NCBI GenBank assembly: GCA_014526335.1 | Contig: JACTAT010000040.1 | Location: 8,575,203-8,639,202, forward strand | Length of the DNA: 64,000 nucleotides | Origin: Chrysaora quinquecirrha | Lineage: Eukaryota; Cnidaria; Scyphozoa; Semaeostomeae; Pelagiidae | Direction: 5' to 3' | In this document: positions 23,072-36,242 of the stretch, in pieces | Numbering within the stretch: position 1 is the stretch's first letter | Layout of the letters: each line of letters begins with the position of its first letter | Notes under the pieces: generated by a model | What the model saw: the letters and a program-made list of their open reading frames with translations, nothing else | Databases searched by the model: none | What the model was told of the DNA's origin: nothing | Made by a program: the position numbers and the translations under genes

Positions 23072-26000
23072 AGGGGACACACGGGATTGAACCAGGGATC
23101 TCTTGATCTGCAATCGAATGCTCTACCACTGAGCTATATCCCCTGACAGATTGCAATAGTCTTTAGTAATATATGAAATAATGAATTTGCACAAATCTTC
23201 AGATCAGTCAATGAAGATGAAGCACGCAACAAATGCATAAAGAGTATAAATGAAGGGACACCGGGATTGAACCAGGGACCTCTCGATCTGCAATCGAATG
23301 CTCTACCACTGAGCTATATCCCCAGAATGATAGTTTGCAGAAGTCTTTAGTAATATATGAAACAATGAGTATTCGCATATCTTCAGATCAGTCAATGAAG
23401 TTGAAGCACGCAACAAATGCATAAAGAGTATAAATTAAGGGGACACCCGGGATTGAACCAGGGACCTCTCGATCTGCAGTCGAATGTTCTACAACTGAAC
23501 TTTATCGCCTGATAATTTGCAGAAGTCTTTAGTAATGTATGAAACAATGAATTTGCGCAAATCTTCGGATCAGTCAATGAAGATGAAGCACGCAACAAAT
23601 GCATAAAGAGTATAAATGAAGGGGACACCCTGGATTGAACCAGGGACCTCTCGATCTGCAGTCGAATGCTCTACCACTGAGCTTTATCCCCTGATAGCTT
23701 GCAATAGTCTTTAGTAATATATGAAATAACAAATTTGTGCAAATGTTCAGAGGAATCGATATAGATGAAGCAAGCAAAAAATGCATAAAGAGTATAAATG
23801 AAGGGTACACCCGGGATTGAACCAGGGACCTCTCGATCTGCAGTCGAATGCTCTACCACTGAGCTATATCCCCTGATAGTTTGCAATAGTCTTAAGTAAT
23901 ATATGAAAAATGAGTTTCCGCAAATCATCAGCTCAGTCAATGAAGATGAAGCAAGCAACAAATGCATAAAGAGTATAAATGAAGGGGACACCCGGGATTG
24001 AACCAGGGCCCTCTCGATCTGCAGTCGAATGCTATACCACTGAGCTATATCCCCTGATAGTTTGTTAAAGTCTTTAGTAATATATGAAACAATGAATTTG
24101 CGCAAATCTTCAGATCATTCAATGAAGATGAAGCACGCAACAAATGCATAAAGAGTATAAATGAAGGGGACACCTGGGATTGAACCAGGGACCTCTCGAT
24201 CTGCAGTCGAATGCTCCACCACTGAGCTATATCCCCTGATAGTTTGCAATAGTCTTAAGTAATATATGAAAAATGAGTTTGCGCAAATCATCAGCTCAGT
24301 CAATGAAGATGAAGCAAGCAACAAATGCATAAAGAGTATAAATGAAGGGGACACCCGGGATTGAACCAGGGACCTCTCGATCTGCAGTCGAATGCTCTAC
24401 CACTGAGCTATATCCCCTGATAGTTTGTTAAAGTCTTTAGTAATATATGAAACAATGAATTTGCGCAAATCTTCAGATTATTCAATGAAGATGAAGCACG
24501 CAACAAATGCATAAAGAGTATAAATGAAGGGGACACCCGGGACTGAACCAGGGACCTCTCGATCTGCAGTCGAATGCTCTAACACTGAGCTATATCCCTG
24601 ATAGTTTGTTAAAGTCTTTAGTAATATATGAAACAATGAATTTGCGCAAATCTTCAGATCAGTCAATGAAGATGAAGCACGCAACAAATGCAAAAAGAGT
24701 ATAAATGAAGGGGACACACGGGATTGAACCAGGGATCTCTTGATCTGCAATCGAATGCTCTACCACTGAGCTATATCCCCTGACAGATTGCAATAGTCTT
24801 TAGTAATATATGAAATAATGAATTTGCACAAATCTTCAGATCAGTCAATGAAGATGAAGCACGCAACAAATACAAAAAGAGTATAAATTAAGGGGACACC
24901 CGGGATTGAACCAGGGACCTCTCGATCTGCAATCGAATGCTCTACCACTGAGCTATATCCCCTGATAGCTTGCAATAGTCTTTAGTAATATATGAAATAA
25001 CAAATTTGTGCAAATGTTCAGAGGAATCGATATAGATGAAGCAAGCAAAAAATGCATAAAGAGTATAAATGAAGGGTACACCCGGGGTTGAACCAGGGAC
25101 CTCTCGATCTGCAGTCGAATGCTCTACCACTGAGCTATATCCCCTGATAGTTTGCAATAGTCTTAAGTAATATATGAAAAATGAGTTTCCGCAAATCATC
25201 AGCTCAGTCAATGAAGATGAAGCAAGCAACAAATGCATAAAGAGTATAAATGAAGGGGACACCCGGGATTGAACCAGGGCCCTCTCGATCTGCAGTCGAA
25301 TGCTATACCACTGAGCTATATCCCCTGATAGTTTGTTAAAGTCTTTAGTAATATATGAAACAATGAATTTGCGCAAATCTTCAGATCATTCAATGAAGAT
25401 GAAGCACGCAACAAATGCATAAAGAGTATAAATGAAGGGGACACCTGGGATTGAACCAGGGACCTCTCGATCTGCAGTCGAATGCTCTACCACTGAGCTA
25501 TATCCCCTGATAGTTTGCAATAGTCTTAAGTAATATATGAAAAATGAGTTTGCGCAAATCATCAGCTCAGTCAATGAAGATGAAGCAAGCAACAAATGCA
25601 TAAAGAGTATAAATGAAGGGGACACCCGGGATTGAACCAGGGACCTCTCGATCTGCAGTCGAATGCTCTACCACTGAGCTATATCCCCTGATAGTTTGTT
25701 AAAGTCTTTAGTAATATATGAAACAATGAATTTGCGCAAATCTTCAGATCATTCAATGAAGATGAAGCACGCAACAAATGCATAAAGAGTATAAATGAAG
25801 GGGACACCCGGGATTGAACCAGGGACCTCTCGATCTGCAGTCGAATGCTCTACCACTGAGCTATATCCCTGATAGTTTGTTTAAGTCTTTAGTAATATAT
25901 GAAACAATGAATTTGCGCAAATCTTCAGATCAGTCAATGAAGATGAAGCACGCAACAAATGCAAAAAGAGTATAAATGAAGGGGACACACGGGATTGAAC

Positions 26001-26233
26001 CAGGGATCTCTTGATCTGCAATCGAATGCTCTACCACTGAGCTATATCCCCTGACAGATTGCAATAGTCTTTAGTAATATATGAAATAATGAATTTGCAC
26101 AAATCTTCAGATCAGTCAATGAAGATGAAGCACGCAACAAATACAAAAAGAGTATAAATTAAGGGGACACCCGGGATTGAACCAGGGACCTCTCGATCTG
26201 CAATCGAATGCTCTACCACTGAGCTATATCCCC
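23072..26233 (-). tRNA. tRNA-Cys(GCA) genes 80-97, contracted higher-order copies
   Basis: Left edges: 23072, 23254, 23438, 23620, 23802, 23983, 24165, 24346, 24528, 24709, 24891, 25073, 25254, 25436, 25617, 25799, 25980, 26162. The diagnostic unit seen at 21254 returns at 23072, 24709 and 25980, giving intervals of 10, 9 and 7 units. Successive higher-order copies therefore lost units internally. Confidence 0.9.
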
Positions 26234-26343
26234 AGATAGTTTGCAGAAGTCTTTAGTAATATATGAAACAATGAGTTTTCGCATATCTTCAGATCAGTCA
26301 ATGAAGTTGAAGCACGCAACTAATGCATAAAGAGTATAAATTA

Positions 26344-28952
26344 AGGGGACACCCGGGATTGAACCAGGGACCTCTCGATCTGCAGTCGAATGCTCTACCA
26401 CTGAGCTATATCCCTGATAGTTTGCAGAAGTCTTTAGTAATATATGAAACAATGAATTTGCGCAAATCTTCAGATCAGTCAATGAAGATGAAGCACGCAA
26501 CAAATGCATAAAGAGTATAAATGAAGGGGACAGGTGGGATTGAACCAGGGACCTCTCGATCTGCAGTCGAATGCTCTACCACTGAGCTATATCCCTGATA
26601 GTTTGCAGAAGTCTTTAGTAATATATGAAACAATGAATTTGCGCAAATCTTCAGATCAGTCAATGAAGATGAAGCACGCAACAAATGCATAAAGAGTATA
26701 AATGAAGGGGACACCGGGATTGAACCAGGGACCTCTCGATCTGCAGTCGAATGCTCTACCACTGAGCTATATCCCTGATAGTTTGCAGAAGTCTTTAGTA
26801 ATATATGAAACAATGAATTTGCGCAAATCTTCAGATCAGTCAATGAAGATGAAGCACGCAACAAATGCATAAAGAGTATAAATGAAGGGGACACCAGGGG
26901 ATTGAACCAGGGAGTTTGCAAAAGTCTCTCGATCTGCAGTCGAATGCTCTACCACTGAGCTATATCCCTGATAGTTTGCAGAAGTCTTTAGTAATATATG
27001 AAACAATGAATTTGCGCAAATCTTCAGATCAGTCAATGAAGATGAAGCACGCAACAAATGCATAAAGAGTATAAATGAAGGGGACACCCGGGATTGAACC
27101 AGGGACCTCTCGATCTGCAGTCGAATGCTCTACCACTGAGCTATATCCCCTGACAGCTTGCAGAAGTCTTTAGTAATATATGAAACAATGAGTTGCGCAA
27201 ATCTTCAGATCAGTCAATGAAGTTGAAGCACGCAACAAATGCATAAAGAGTATAAATTAAGGGGACACCTGGGATTGAACCAGGGACCTCTCGATCTGCA
27301 GTCGAATGCTCTACCACTGAGCTATATCCCCTGATAGTTTGTTAAAGTCTTTAGTAATATATGAAACAATGAATTTGCGCAAATCTTCAGATCAGTCAAT
27401 GAAGATGAAGCACGCAACAAATGCATAAAGAGTATAAATGAAGGGGACACCGGGATTGAACCAGGGACCTCTCGATCTGCAGTCGAATGCTCTACCACTG
27501 AGCTATATCCCTGATAGTTTGCAGAAGTCTTTAGTAATATATGAAACAATGAATTTGCGCAAATCTTCAGATCAGTCAATGAAGATGAAGCACGCAACAA
27601 ATGCATAAAGAGTATAAATGAAGGGGACACCTGGGATTGAACCAGGGACCTCTCGATCTGCAGTCGAATGCTCTACCACTGAGCTATATCCCTGATAGTT
27701 TGCAAAGTCTTTAGTAATATATGAAACAATGAATTTGCGCAAATCTTCAGATCAGTCAATGAAGATGAAGCACGCAACAAATGCATAAAGAGTATAAATG
27801 AAGGGGACACCGGGATTGAACCAGGGACCTCTCGATCTGCAGTCGAATGCTCTACCACTGAGCTATATCCCTGATAGTTTGCAAAAGTCTTTAGTAATAT
27901 ATGAAACAATGAATTTGCGCAAATCTTCAGATCAGTCAATGAAGATGAAGCACGCAACAAATGCATAAAGAGTATAAATGAAGGGACACTGGGATTGAAC
28001 CAGGGACCTCTCGATCTGCAGTCGAATGCTCTACCACTGAGCTATATCCCTGATAGTTTGCAAAGTCTTTAGTAATATATGAAACAATGAATTTGCGCAA
28101 ATCTTCAGATCAGTCAATGAAGATGAAGCACGCAACAAATGCATAAAGAGTATAAATGAAGGGGACACCGGGATTGAACCAGGGACCTCTCGATCTGCAG
28201 TCGAATGCTCTACCACTGAGCTATATCCCTGATAGTTTGCAAAGTCTTTAGTAATATATGAAACAATGAATTTGCGCAAATCTTCAGATCAGTCAATGAA
28301 GATGAAGCACGCAACAAATGCATAAAGAGTATAAATGAAGGGGACACCGGGATTGAACCAGGGACCTCTCGATCTGCAGTCGAATGCTCTACCACTGAGC
28401 TATATCCCTGATAGTTTGCAAAAGTCTTTAGTAATATATGAAACAATGAATTTGCGCAAATCTTCAGATCAGTCAATGAAGATGAAGCACGCAACAAATG
28501 CATAAAGAGTATAAATGAAGGGGACACCGGGATTGAACCAGGGACCTCTCGATCTGCAGTCGAATGCTCTACCACTGAGCTATATCCCTGATAGTTTGCA
28601 GAAGTCTTTAGTAATATATGAAATAATGAATTTGCACAAATCTTCAGATCAGTCAATGAAGATGAAGCACGCAACAAATGCATAAAGAGTATAAATTAAA
28701 GGGACACCCGGGATTGAACCAGGGACCTCTCGATCTGCAGTCGAATGCTCTACCACTGAGCTATATCCCCTGATAGTTTGCAATAGTCTTTAGTAATATA
28801 TGAAACAATGAGTTTGAGCAAATCTTCAGATCAGTCAATGAAGATGAAGCACGCAACAAATGCATAAAGAGTATAAATGAAGGGGACACCCGGGATTGAA
28901 CCAGGGACCTCTCGATCTGCAGTCGAATGCTCTACCACTGAGCTATATCCCC
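26344..28952 (-). tRNA. tRNA-Cys(GCA) genes 98-112, homogeneous core
   Basis: Left edges: 26344, 26525, 26706, 26886, 27079, 27260, 27442, 27622, 27802, 27982, 28160, 28339, 28519, 28699, 28881. Spacers here are nearly identical. Many genes lack one C in the CCCC/GGGG acceptor or in the CCCGGG T stem, giving 69-70 nt. The pattern looks like homopolymer miscalling, so structural defects here need checking. The copy at 26886 has an insertion and is listed separately. Confidence 0.85.
26886..26968 (-). pseudogene. tRNA-Cys copy with spacer insertion in variable region
   Basis: The gene is 83 nt long because about 12 bases matching spacer text (GTTTGCAAAAGT) are inserted in the variable-loop region. 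One T-stem G run is also extended. Anticodon GCA and the D arm remain. A single-copy event, probably non-functional. Confidence 0.75.
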
Positions 28953-29062
28953 TGATAGTTTGTTAAAGTCTTTAGTAATATATGAAACAATGAATTTGCG
29001 CAAATCTTCAGATCAGTCAATGAAGATGAAGCACGCAACAAATGCATAAAGAGTATAAATGA

Positions 29063-29133
29063 AGGGAACACCCGGGATTGAACCAGGGACCTCTCGATCT
29101 GGAGTCGAATGCTCTACAACTGAACTATATCCC
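29063..29133 (-). tRNA. tRNA-Cys body with Trp anticodon CCA (copy 1)
   Basis: The loop reads CTCCAGA, so the anticodon is CCA. The D arm is also changed (GTTC, and AGTTGTAGAGC), with pairing kept through G-U pairs. U73 is retained. The same gene type occurs at 33,768-33,839, so this variant was copied after it arose. Confidence 0.75.
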
Positions 29134-32100
29134 TGATAGTTTGCAAAAGTCTTTAGTAATATATGAAACAATGAATTTGCGCAAATCTTCAGATCAGTCA
29201 ATGAAGATGAAGCACGCAACAAATGCAAAAAGAGTATAAATGAAGGGGACACCGGGATTGAACCAGGGATCTCTCGATCTGCAATCGAATGCTCTACCAC
29301 TGAGCTATATCCCTGATAGATTGCAATAGTCTTTAGTAATATATGAAACAATGAATTTGCGCAAATCTTCAGATCAGTCAATGAAGATGAAGCACGCAAC
29401 AAATGCATAAAGAGTATAAATTAAGGGGACACCGGGATTGAACCAGGGACCTCTCGATCTGCAGTCGAATGCTCTACCACTGAGCTATATCCCTGATAGT
29501 TTGCAGAAGTCTTTAGTAATATATGAAACAATGAGTTTGCGCAAATCTTCAGATCAGTCAATGAAGATGAAGCACGCAACAAATGCATAAAGAGTATAAA
29601 TTAAGGGGACACCCGGGATTGAACCAGGGACCTCTCGATCTGCAGTCGAATGCTCTACAACTGAACTATATCGCCTGATAGTTTGCAGAAGTCTTTAGTA
29701 ATATATGAAACAATGAATTTGCGCAAATCTTCAGATCAGTCAATGAAGATGAAGCACGCAACAAATGCATAAAGAGTATAAATGAAGGGGACACCCGGGA
29801 TTGAACCAGGGACCTCTCGATCTGCAGTCGAATGCTCTACCACTGAGCTATATCCCCTGACAGCTTGCAGAAGTCTTTAGTAATATATGAAACAATGAAT
29901 TTGCGCAAATCTTCAGATCAGTCAATGAAGATGAAGCACGCAACAAATGCATAAAGAGTATAAATGAAGAGGACACGTGGGATTGAACCAGGGACCTCTC
30001 GATCTGCAGTCGAATGCTCTACCACTGAGCTATATCCCTGATAGTTTGCAGAATTCTTAAGTAAATATGAAACAATGAATTTGCGCGAATCTTCAGATCA
30101 GTCGATGAAGATGAAGCACGCAACAAATGCATAAAGAGTATAAATGAAGGGACACCCAGGATTGAACCAGGGATCTCTGGATCTGCAATCGAATGCTCTA
30201 CCACTGAGCTATATCCCTGACAGATTGCAATAGTCTTTAGTAATATATGAAATAATGAATTTGCGCAAATGTTCAGATCATTCAATGAAGATGAAGCACG
30301 CAACAAATGCATAAAGAGTATAAATTAAGGGACACCGGGATTGAACCAGGGACCTCTCGATCTGCAGTCGAATGCTCTACCACTGAGCTATATCCCTGAT
30401 AGTTTACAAAAGTCTTTAGTAATATATGAAATAATGAATTTGCGCAAATCTTCAGATCAGTCAATGAAGATGAAGCACGCAACAAATGCATAAAGAGTAT
30501 AAATGAAGGGGACACCCGGGATTGAACCAGGGACCTCTCGATCTGCAGTCGAATGCTCTACAACTGAGCTATATCGCCTGATAGTTTGCAGAAGTCTTTA
30601 GTAATATATGAAACAATGAATTTGCGCAAATCTTCAGATCAGTCAATGAAGATGAAGCACGCAACAAATGCATAAAGAGTATAAATGAAGGGACACCGGG
30701 ATTGAACCAGGGACCTCTCGATCTGCAGTCGAATGCTCTACAACTGAACTATATCGCCTGATAGTTTGCAGAAGTCTTTAGTAATACATGAAACAATGAA
30801 TTTGCGCAAATGTTCAGATAAGTCAATGAAGATAAAGCAAGCAACAAATGCATAAAGAGTATAATTGAAGGGGACACCCGGGATTGAACCAGGGACCTCT
30901 CAATCTGCAGTCGAATGCTCTACCACTGAGCTATATCCCCTGACAGCTTGCAGAAGTCTTTAGTAATATATGAAACAATGAGTTGCGCAAATCTTCAGAT
31001 CAGTCAATGAAGTTGAAGCACGCAACAAATGCATAAAGAGTATAAATTAAGGGGACACCTGGGATTGAACCATGGACCTCTCGATCTGCAGTCGAATGCT
31101 CTACTACTGAGCTATTTCCCCTGATAGTTTCCAAGTCTTTAGTAATATATGAAATAATGAGTTTGCGCAAATCTTCAGATCAGTCAATGAAGATGAAGCA
31201 CGCAACAAATGCATAAAGAGTATAAATGAAGGGGACACCCGGGATTGAACCAGGGACCTTTCGATCTGCAGTCGAATGCTCTACCACTGAGCTATATCCC
31301 TGATAGTTTGCAATAGTCTTTAATAATATATGAAACAATGAGTTTTAGCAATTCTTCAGATCAGTCAATGAAGATGAAGCACGCAACAAATGCATAAAGA
31401 GTATAAATTAAGGGGACACCCGGGGTTGAACAAGGGACCTCTCGATCTGCAGTGGAATGCTCTACCACTGAGCTATATCTCCTGATAGTTTGCAATAGTC
31501 TTTAGTAATATATGAAACAATGAATTTGCGCAAATCTTCAGATCAGTCAATGAAGATGAAGCACGCAACAAATGCAAAAAGAGTATAAATGAAGGGGACA
31601 CCCGGGATTGAACCAGGGACCTCTCGATTTGCAGTCGAATGCTCTACCCCTGAGCTATATCCCTGATAGTTTGCAATAGTCTTTAGTAATATATGAAACA
31701 ATGAATTTGCGCAAATCTTCAGATCAGTCAATGAAGATGAAGCACGCAACAAATGCATAAAGAGTATAAATTAAGGGACACCGGGATTGAACCAGGGACC
31801 TCTCGATCTGCAATCGAATGCTCTACCACTGAGCTATATCCCTGATAGTTTGCAATAGTCTTTAGTAATATATGAAACAATGAATTTGCGCAAATCTTCA
31901 GATCAGTCAATGAAGATGAAGCACGCAACAAATGCATAAAGAGTATAAATGAAGGGGACACCGGGATTGAACCAGGGACCTCTCGATCTGCAGTCGAATG
32001 CTCTACCACTGAGCTATATCCCTGATAGTTTGCAATAGTCTTTAGTAATATATGAAACAATGAGTTTGCGCAAATCTTCAGATCAGTCAATGAAGATGAA

Positions 32101-33767
32101 GCACGCAACAAATGCATAAAGAGTATAAATGAAGGGGACACCCGGGATTGAACCAGGGACCTCTCGATCTGCAGTCGAATGCTCTACCACTGAGCTATGT
32201 CCCCTGATAGTTTGTTAAAGTCTTTAGTAATATATGAAACAATGAATTTGCGCAAATCTTCAGATCAGTCAATGAAGATGAAGCACGCAACAAATGCAAA
32301 AAGAGTATAAATGAAGGGGACACCGGGATTGAACCAGGGACCTCTCGATCTGCAGTCGAATGCTCTACCACTGAGCTATATCCCTGATAGTTTGCAAAAG
32401 TCTTTAGTAATATATGAAACAATGAATTTGCGCAAATCTTCAGATCAGTCAATGAAGATGAAGCACGCAACAAATGCATAAAGAGTATAAATGAAGGGGA
32501 CACCGGGATTGAACCAGGGACCTCTCGATCTGCAATCGAATGCTCTACCACTGAGCTATATCCCCTGACAGATTGCAATAGTCTTTAGTAATATATGAAA
32601 CAATGAATTTGCACAAATCTTCAGATCAGTCAATGAAGATGAAGCACGCAACAAATGCATAAAGAGTATAAATTAAGGGGACACCCGGGATTGAACCAGG
32701 GACCTCTCGATCTGCAATCGAATGCTCTACCACTGAGCTATATCCCCAGATAGTTTGCAGAAGTCTTTAGTAATATATGAAACAATGAGTTTTCGCATAT
32801 CTTCAGATCAGTCAATGAAGTTGAAGCACGCAACAAATGCATAAAAAGTATAAATTAAGGGGTCACCCGGGATTGAACCAGGGACCTCTCGATCTGCAGT
32901 CGAATGTTCTACAACTGAACTATATCGCCTGATAGTTTGCAGAAGTCTTTAGTAATGTATGAAACAATGAATTTGCGCAAATCTTCGGATCAGTCAATGA
33001 AGATGAAGCACGCAACAAATGCATAAAGAGTATAAATGAAGGGGACACGTGGGATTGAACCAGGGACCTCTCGATCTGCAGTCGAATGCTCTACCACTGA
33101 GCTATATCCCCTGATAGTTTGCAGAAGTCTTTAGTAATATATGAAACAATGAATTTGCGCAAATCTTCGGATCAGTCAATGAAGATGAAGCACGCAACAA
33201 ATGCATAAAGAATATAAATGAAGAGGACACGTGGGATTGAACCAGGGACCTCTCGATCTGCAGTCGAATGCTTTACCACTGAGCTATATCCCCTGATAGT
33301 TTGCAGAATTCTTAAGTAACATATGAAACAATGAATTTGCGCGAATCTTCAGATCAGTCGATGAAGATGAAGCACGCAACAAATGCATAAAGAGTATAAA
33401 TGAAGGGGACACCCAGGATTGAACCAGGGATCTCTGGATCTGCAATCGAATGCTCTACCACTGAGCTATATCCCCTGACAGATTGCAATAGTCTTTAGTA
33501 ATATATGAAATAATGAATTTGCGCAAATGTTCAGATCATTCAATGAAGATGAAGCACGCAACAAATGCATAAAGAGTATAAATTAAGGGGACACCCGGGA
33601 TTGAACCAGGGACCTCTCGATCTGCAGTCGAATGCTCTACCACTGAGCTATATCCCCTGATAGTTTACAAAAGTCTTTAGTAATATATGAAATAATCAAT
33701 TTGCGCAAATCTTCAGATCACTCAATGAAGATGAAGCACGCAAAAAATGCATAAAGAGTATAAATGA

Positions 33768-33839
33768 AGGGAACACCCGGGATTGAACCAGGGACCTCTC
33801 GATCTGGAGTCGAATGCTCTACAACTGAACTATATCGCC
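33768..33839 (-). tRNA. tRNA-Cys body with Trp anticodon CCA (copy 2)
   Basis: Same CTCCAGA loop and altered D arm as at 29,063-29,133. The acceptor differs (GGCGATATAG start). Identity elements are mixed: Trp anticodon with the Cys discriminator. Confidence 0.75.
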
Positions 33840-34113
33840 TGATAGTTTGCAGAAGTCTTTAGTAATATTTGAAACAATGAATTTGCGCAAATCTTCAGAT
33901 CAGTCAATGAAGATGAAGCACGCAACAAATGCATAAAGAGTATAAATGAAGGGGACACCTGGGATTGAACCAGGGACCTCTCGATCTGCAGTCGAATGCT
34001 CTACAACTGAACTATATCGCCTGATAGTTTGCAGAAGTCTTTAGTAATACATGAAACAATGAATTTGCGCAAATGTTCAGATAAGTCAATGAAGATAAAG
34101 CAAGCAACAAATG

Positions 34114-34613
34114 NNNNNNNNNNNNNNNNNNNNNNNNNNNNNNNNNNNNNNNNNNNNNNNNNNNNNNNNNNNNNNNNNNNNNNNNNNNNNNNNNNNNNNN
34201 NNNNNNNNNNNNNNNNNNNNNNNNNNNNNNNNNNNNNNNNNNNNNNNNNNNNNNNNNNNNNNNNNNNNNNNNNNNNNNNNNNNNNNNNNNNNNNNNNNNN
34301 NNNNNNNNNNNNNNNNNNNNNNNNNNNNNNNNNNNNNNNNNNNNNNNNNNNNNNNNNNNNNNNNNNNNNNNNNNNNNNNNNNNNNNNNNNNNNNNNNNNN
34401 NNNNNNNNNNNNNNNNNNNNNNNNNNNNNNNNNNNNNNNNNNNNNNNNNNNNNNNNNNNNNNNNNNNNNNNNNNNNNNNNNNNNNNNNNNNNNNNNNNNN
34501 NNNNNNNNNNNNNNNNNNNNNNNNNNNNNNNNNNNNNNNNNNNNNNNNNNNNNNNNNNNNNNNNNNNNNNNNNNNNNNNNNNNNNNNNNNNNNNNNNNNN
34601 NNNNNNNNNNNNN
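34114..34613. other. Assembly gap of 500 N
   Basis: Exactly 500 unknown bases, typical of a placeholder of unknown true length. The tRNA orientation flips across it, so the palindrome centre lies in the gap. Confidence 1.
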
Positions 34614-36132
34614 AGCTCAGTGGTAGAGCATTCAACTGCAGATCGAGAGGTCCCTGGTTCAATCCCGGGTGTCCCCTTAATTTGTACTCTTTATGCATTT
34701 GTTGCGTGCTTCATTTTCATTGACTGATCTGAAGATTTGCTCAAACTCATTGTTTCATATATTACTTAAGACTATTGCAAACTATCAGGGGATATAGCTC
34801 AGTGGTAGAGCATTCGACTGCAGATCGAGAGGTCCCTGGTTCAACTCCCGGTGTCCCCTTAGTTTATACTCTTTATGCATTTGTTGCGTGCTTCATGTTC
34901 ATTGACTGATCTGAAGATTTGCTCAAACTCATTGTTTCATATATTACTTAAGACTATTGCAAACTATCAGGAGATATAGCTCAGTGGTAGAGCATTCAAC
35001 TGCAGATAGAGAGGTCCCTGGTTCTACCCCCGGTGTCCCCTTAATTTATACTCTTTATGCATTTGTTGCGTGCTTCATGTTCATTGACTGATCTGAAGAA
35101 TTGCTCAACCTCATTGTTTCATATATTTTTTAGGACTATTGCAAACTATCAGGGGATATAGCTCAGTGGTAGAGCATTCGACTGCAGATCGAGAGGTCCC
35201 TGGTTCAACCCCCGGTGTCCCCTTAGTTTATACTCTTTATGCATTTGTTTCTTGCTTCATGTTCATTGACTTATCTGAATAATTGCTCATACTCATTGTT
35301 TCATATATTATTTAAGACTATTGCAAACTATCAGGGGATATAGCTCAGTGGTAGAGCATTCGACTGCAGATCGAGAGGTCCCTGGTTCAACCCCCGGTGT
35401 CCCCTTAGTTTATACTCTTTATGCATTTGTTGCTTGCTTCATGTTCATTGACTTATCTGAATAATTGCTCATACTCATTGTTTCATATATTATTTAAGAC
35501 TATTGCAAACTATCAGGGGATATAGCTCTGTGGTAGAGCATTCGACTGCAGATCGAGAGGTCCCTGGTTCAATCCCGGGTGTCCCTTTCCTTAAGTCTTT
35601 ATTTACATTCGTTATGTGCTTCATATTCTTCGTTTTTTGACAGCAATTGCCTAAACTCACTATTTTTATTACTGCTAATGATCATTTGATAGTATCAAGA
35701 GATATTTCTCAGGGGTAGAGCATTCGACTGCAGATCGAGAGGTCCCTGGTTCAATCCCGGGTGTCCCCTTCTTTTATACTCTTTACTCATTTGTTGAGTG
35801 CTTCATCTTCATTGACTGATCTGAAGATTTGCTCAAACTCATTGTTTCATATATTACTAAAGACTATTGCAAAATATCAGGGGATATAGCTCAGTGGTAG
35901 AGCATTCGACTGCAGATCGAGAGGTCCCAGGTTCAAACTCGGGTGTCCCCTTAATTTTACTCTTTATGCATTTGTTGCGTGCTTCATCTTCATTGACTGA
36001 TCTGAAGAATTGCCCAAACTCATTGTTTCATATATTATTAAAGACTTTTGCAAACTATTAGGGGATATAGCTCAGTGGTAGAGCATTCGACTGCAGATCA
36101 AGACGTCCCTGGTTCAATCCCGGGTGTCCCCT
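34614..36132 (+). tRNA. tRNA-Cys(GCA) genes 1-9 of right array
   Basis: Starts: 34614 (5' end lost in the gap), 34788, 34970, 35152, 35334, 35516, 35698, 35880, 36061. The gene at 35698 has a degraded acceptor and D arm (AAGAGATATTTCTCAGG) and an unusual spacer before it. 35516 has a T in the 3' acceptor strand. 35880 has a T-loop change. The others fold normally with U73. Confidence 0.85.
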
Positions 36133-36242
36133 TAATTTATACTCTTTATGCATTTGTTGCGTGCTTCATCTTCATTGACTTATCTGAACATTTGCGCAAA
36201 TTCATCATTTTATATATTACTAAAGACTTTTGTAAACTATCA

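Larger units (their letters stand above)
8641..34021 (-). repeat. Left tandem array of 140 tRNA-Cys units
   Basis: Units of about 182 bp, each a tRNA-Cys gene of 69-72 nt plus a spacer of about 110 bp that is itself conserved. Just upstream of most genes, on the coding strand, a TATATTA-type motif sits at about -30 to -24. Spacer variants define higher-order repeats, and central units are more uniform than those at the outer edge. The consensus spacer has no T run of four or more in the first 60 nt after the gene. Array orientation is opposite to 34,614-43,668. Confidence 0.95.
29063..34021 (-). tRNA. tRNA-Cys(GCA) genes 113-140, gap-proximal block
   Basis: Left edges: 29063, 29244, 29424, 29604, 29786, 29968, 30148, 30328, 30507, 30689, 30869, 31050, 31230, 31411, 31593, 31774, 31953, 32133, 32315, 32495, 32676, 32858, 33040, 33222, 33404, 33586, 33768, 33950. 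29968 to 30328 share variants with 33222 to 33586, and 29063 with 33768, suggesting a duplication of about 3.25 kb with a rearranged order. 29063 and 33768 have anticodon CCA. Gene 33950 is the last before the gap. Confidence 0.85.

Noticed and set aside
8641..34021. CRISPR-like regular repeats with spacers
   Set aside because: The repeat is a complete tRNA-Cys gene and the intervening sequence is itself conserved. The genome is eukaryotic.
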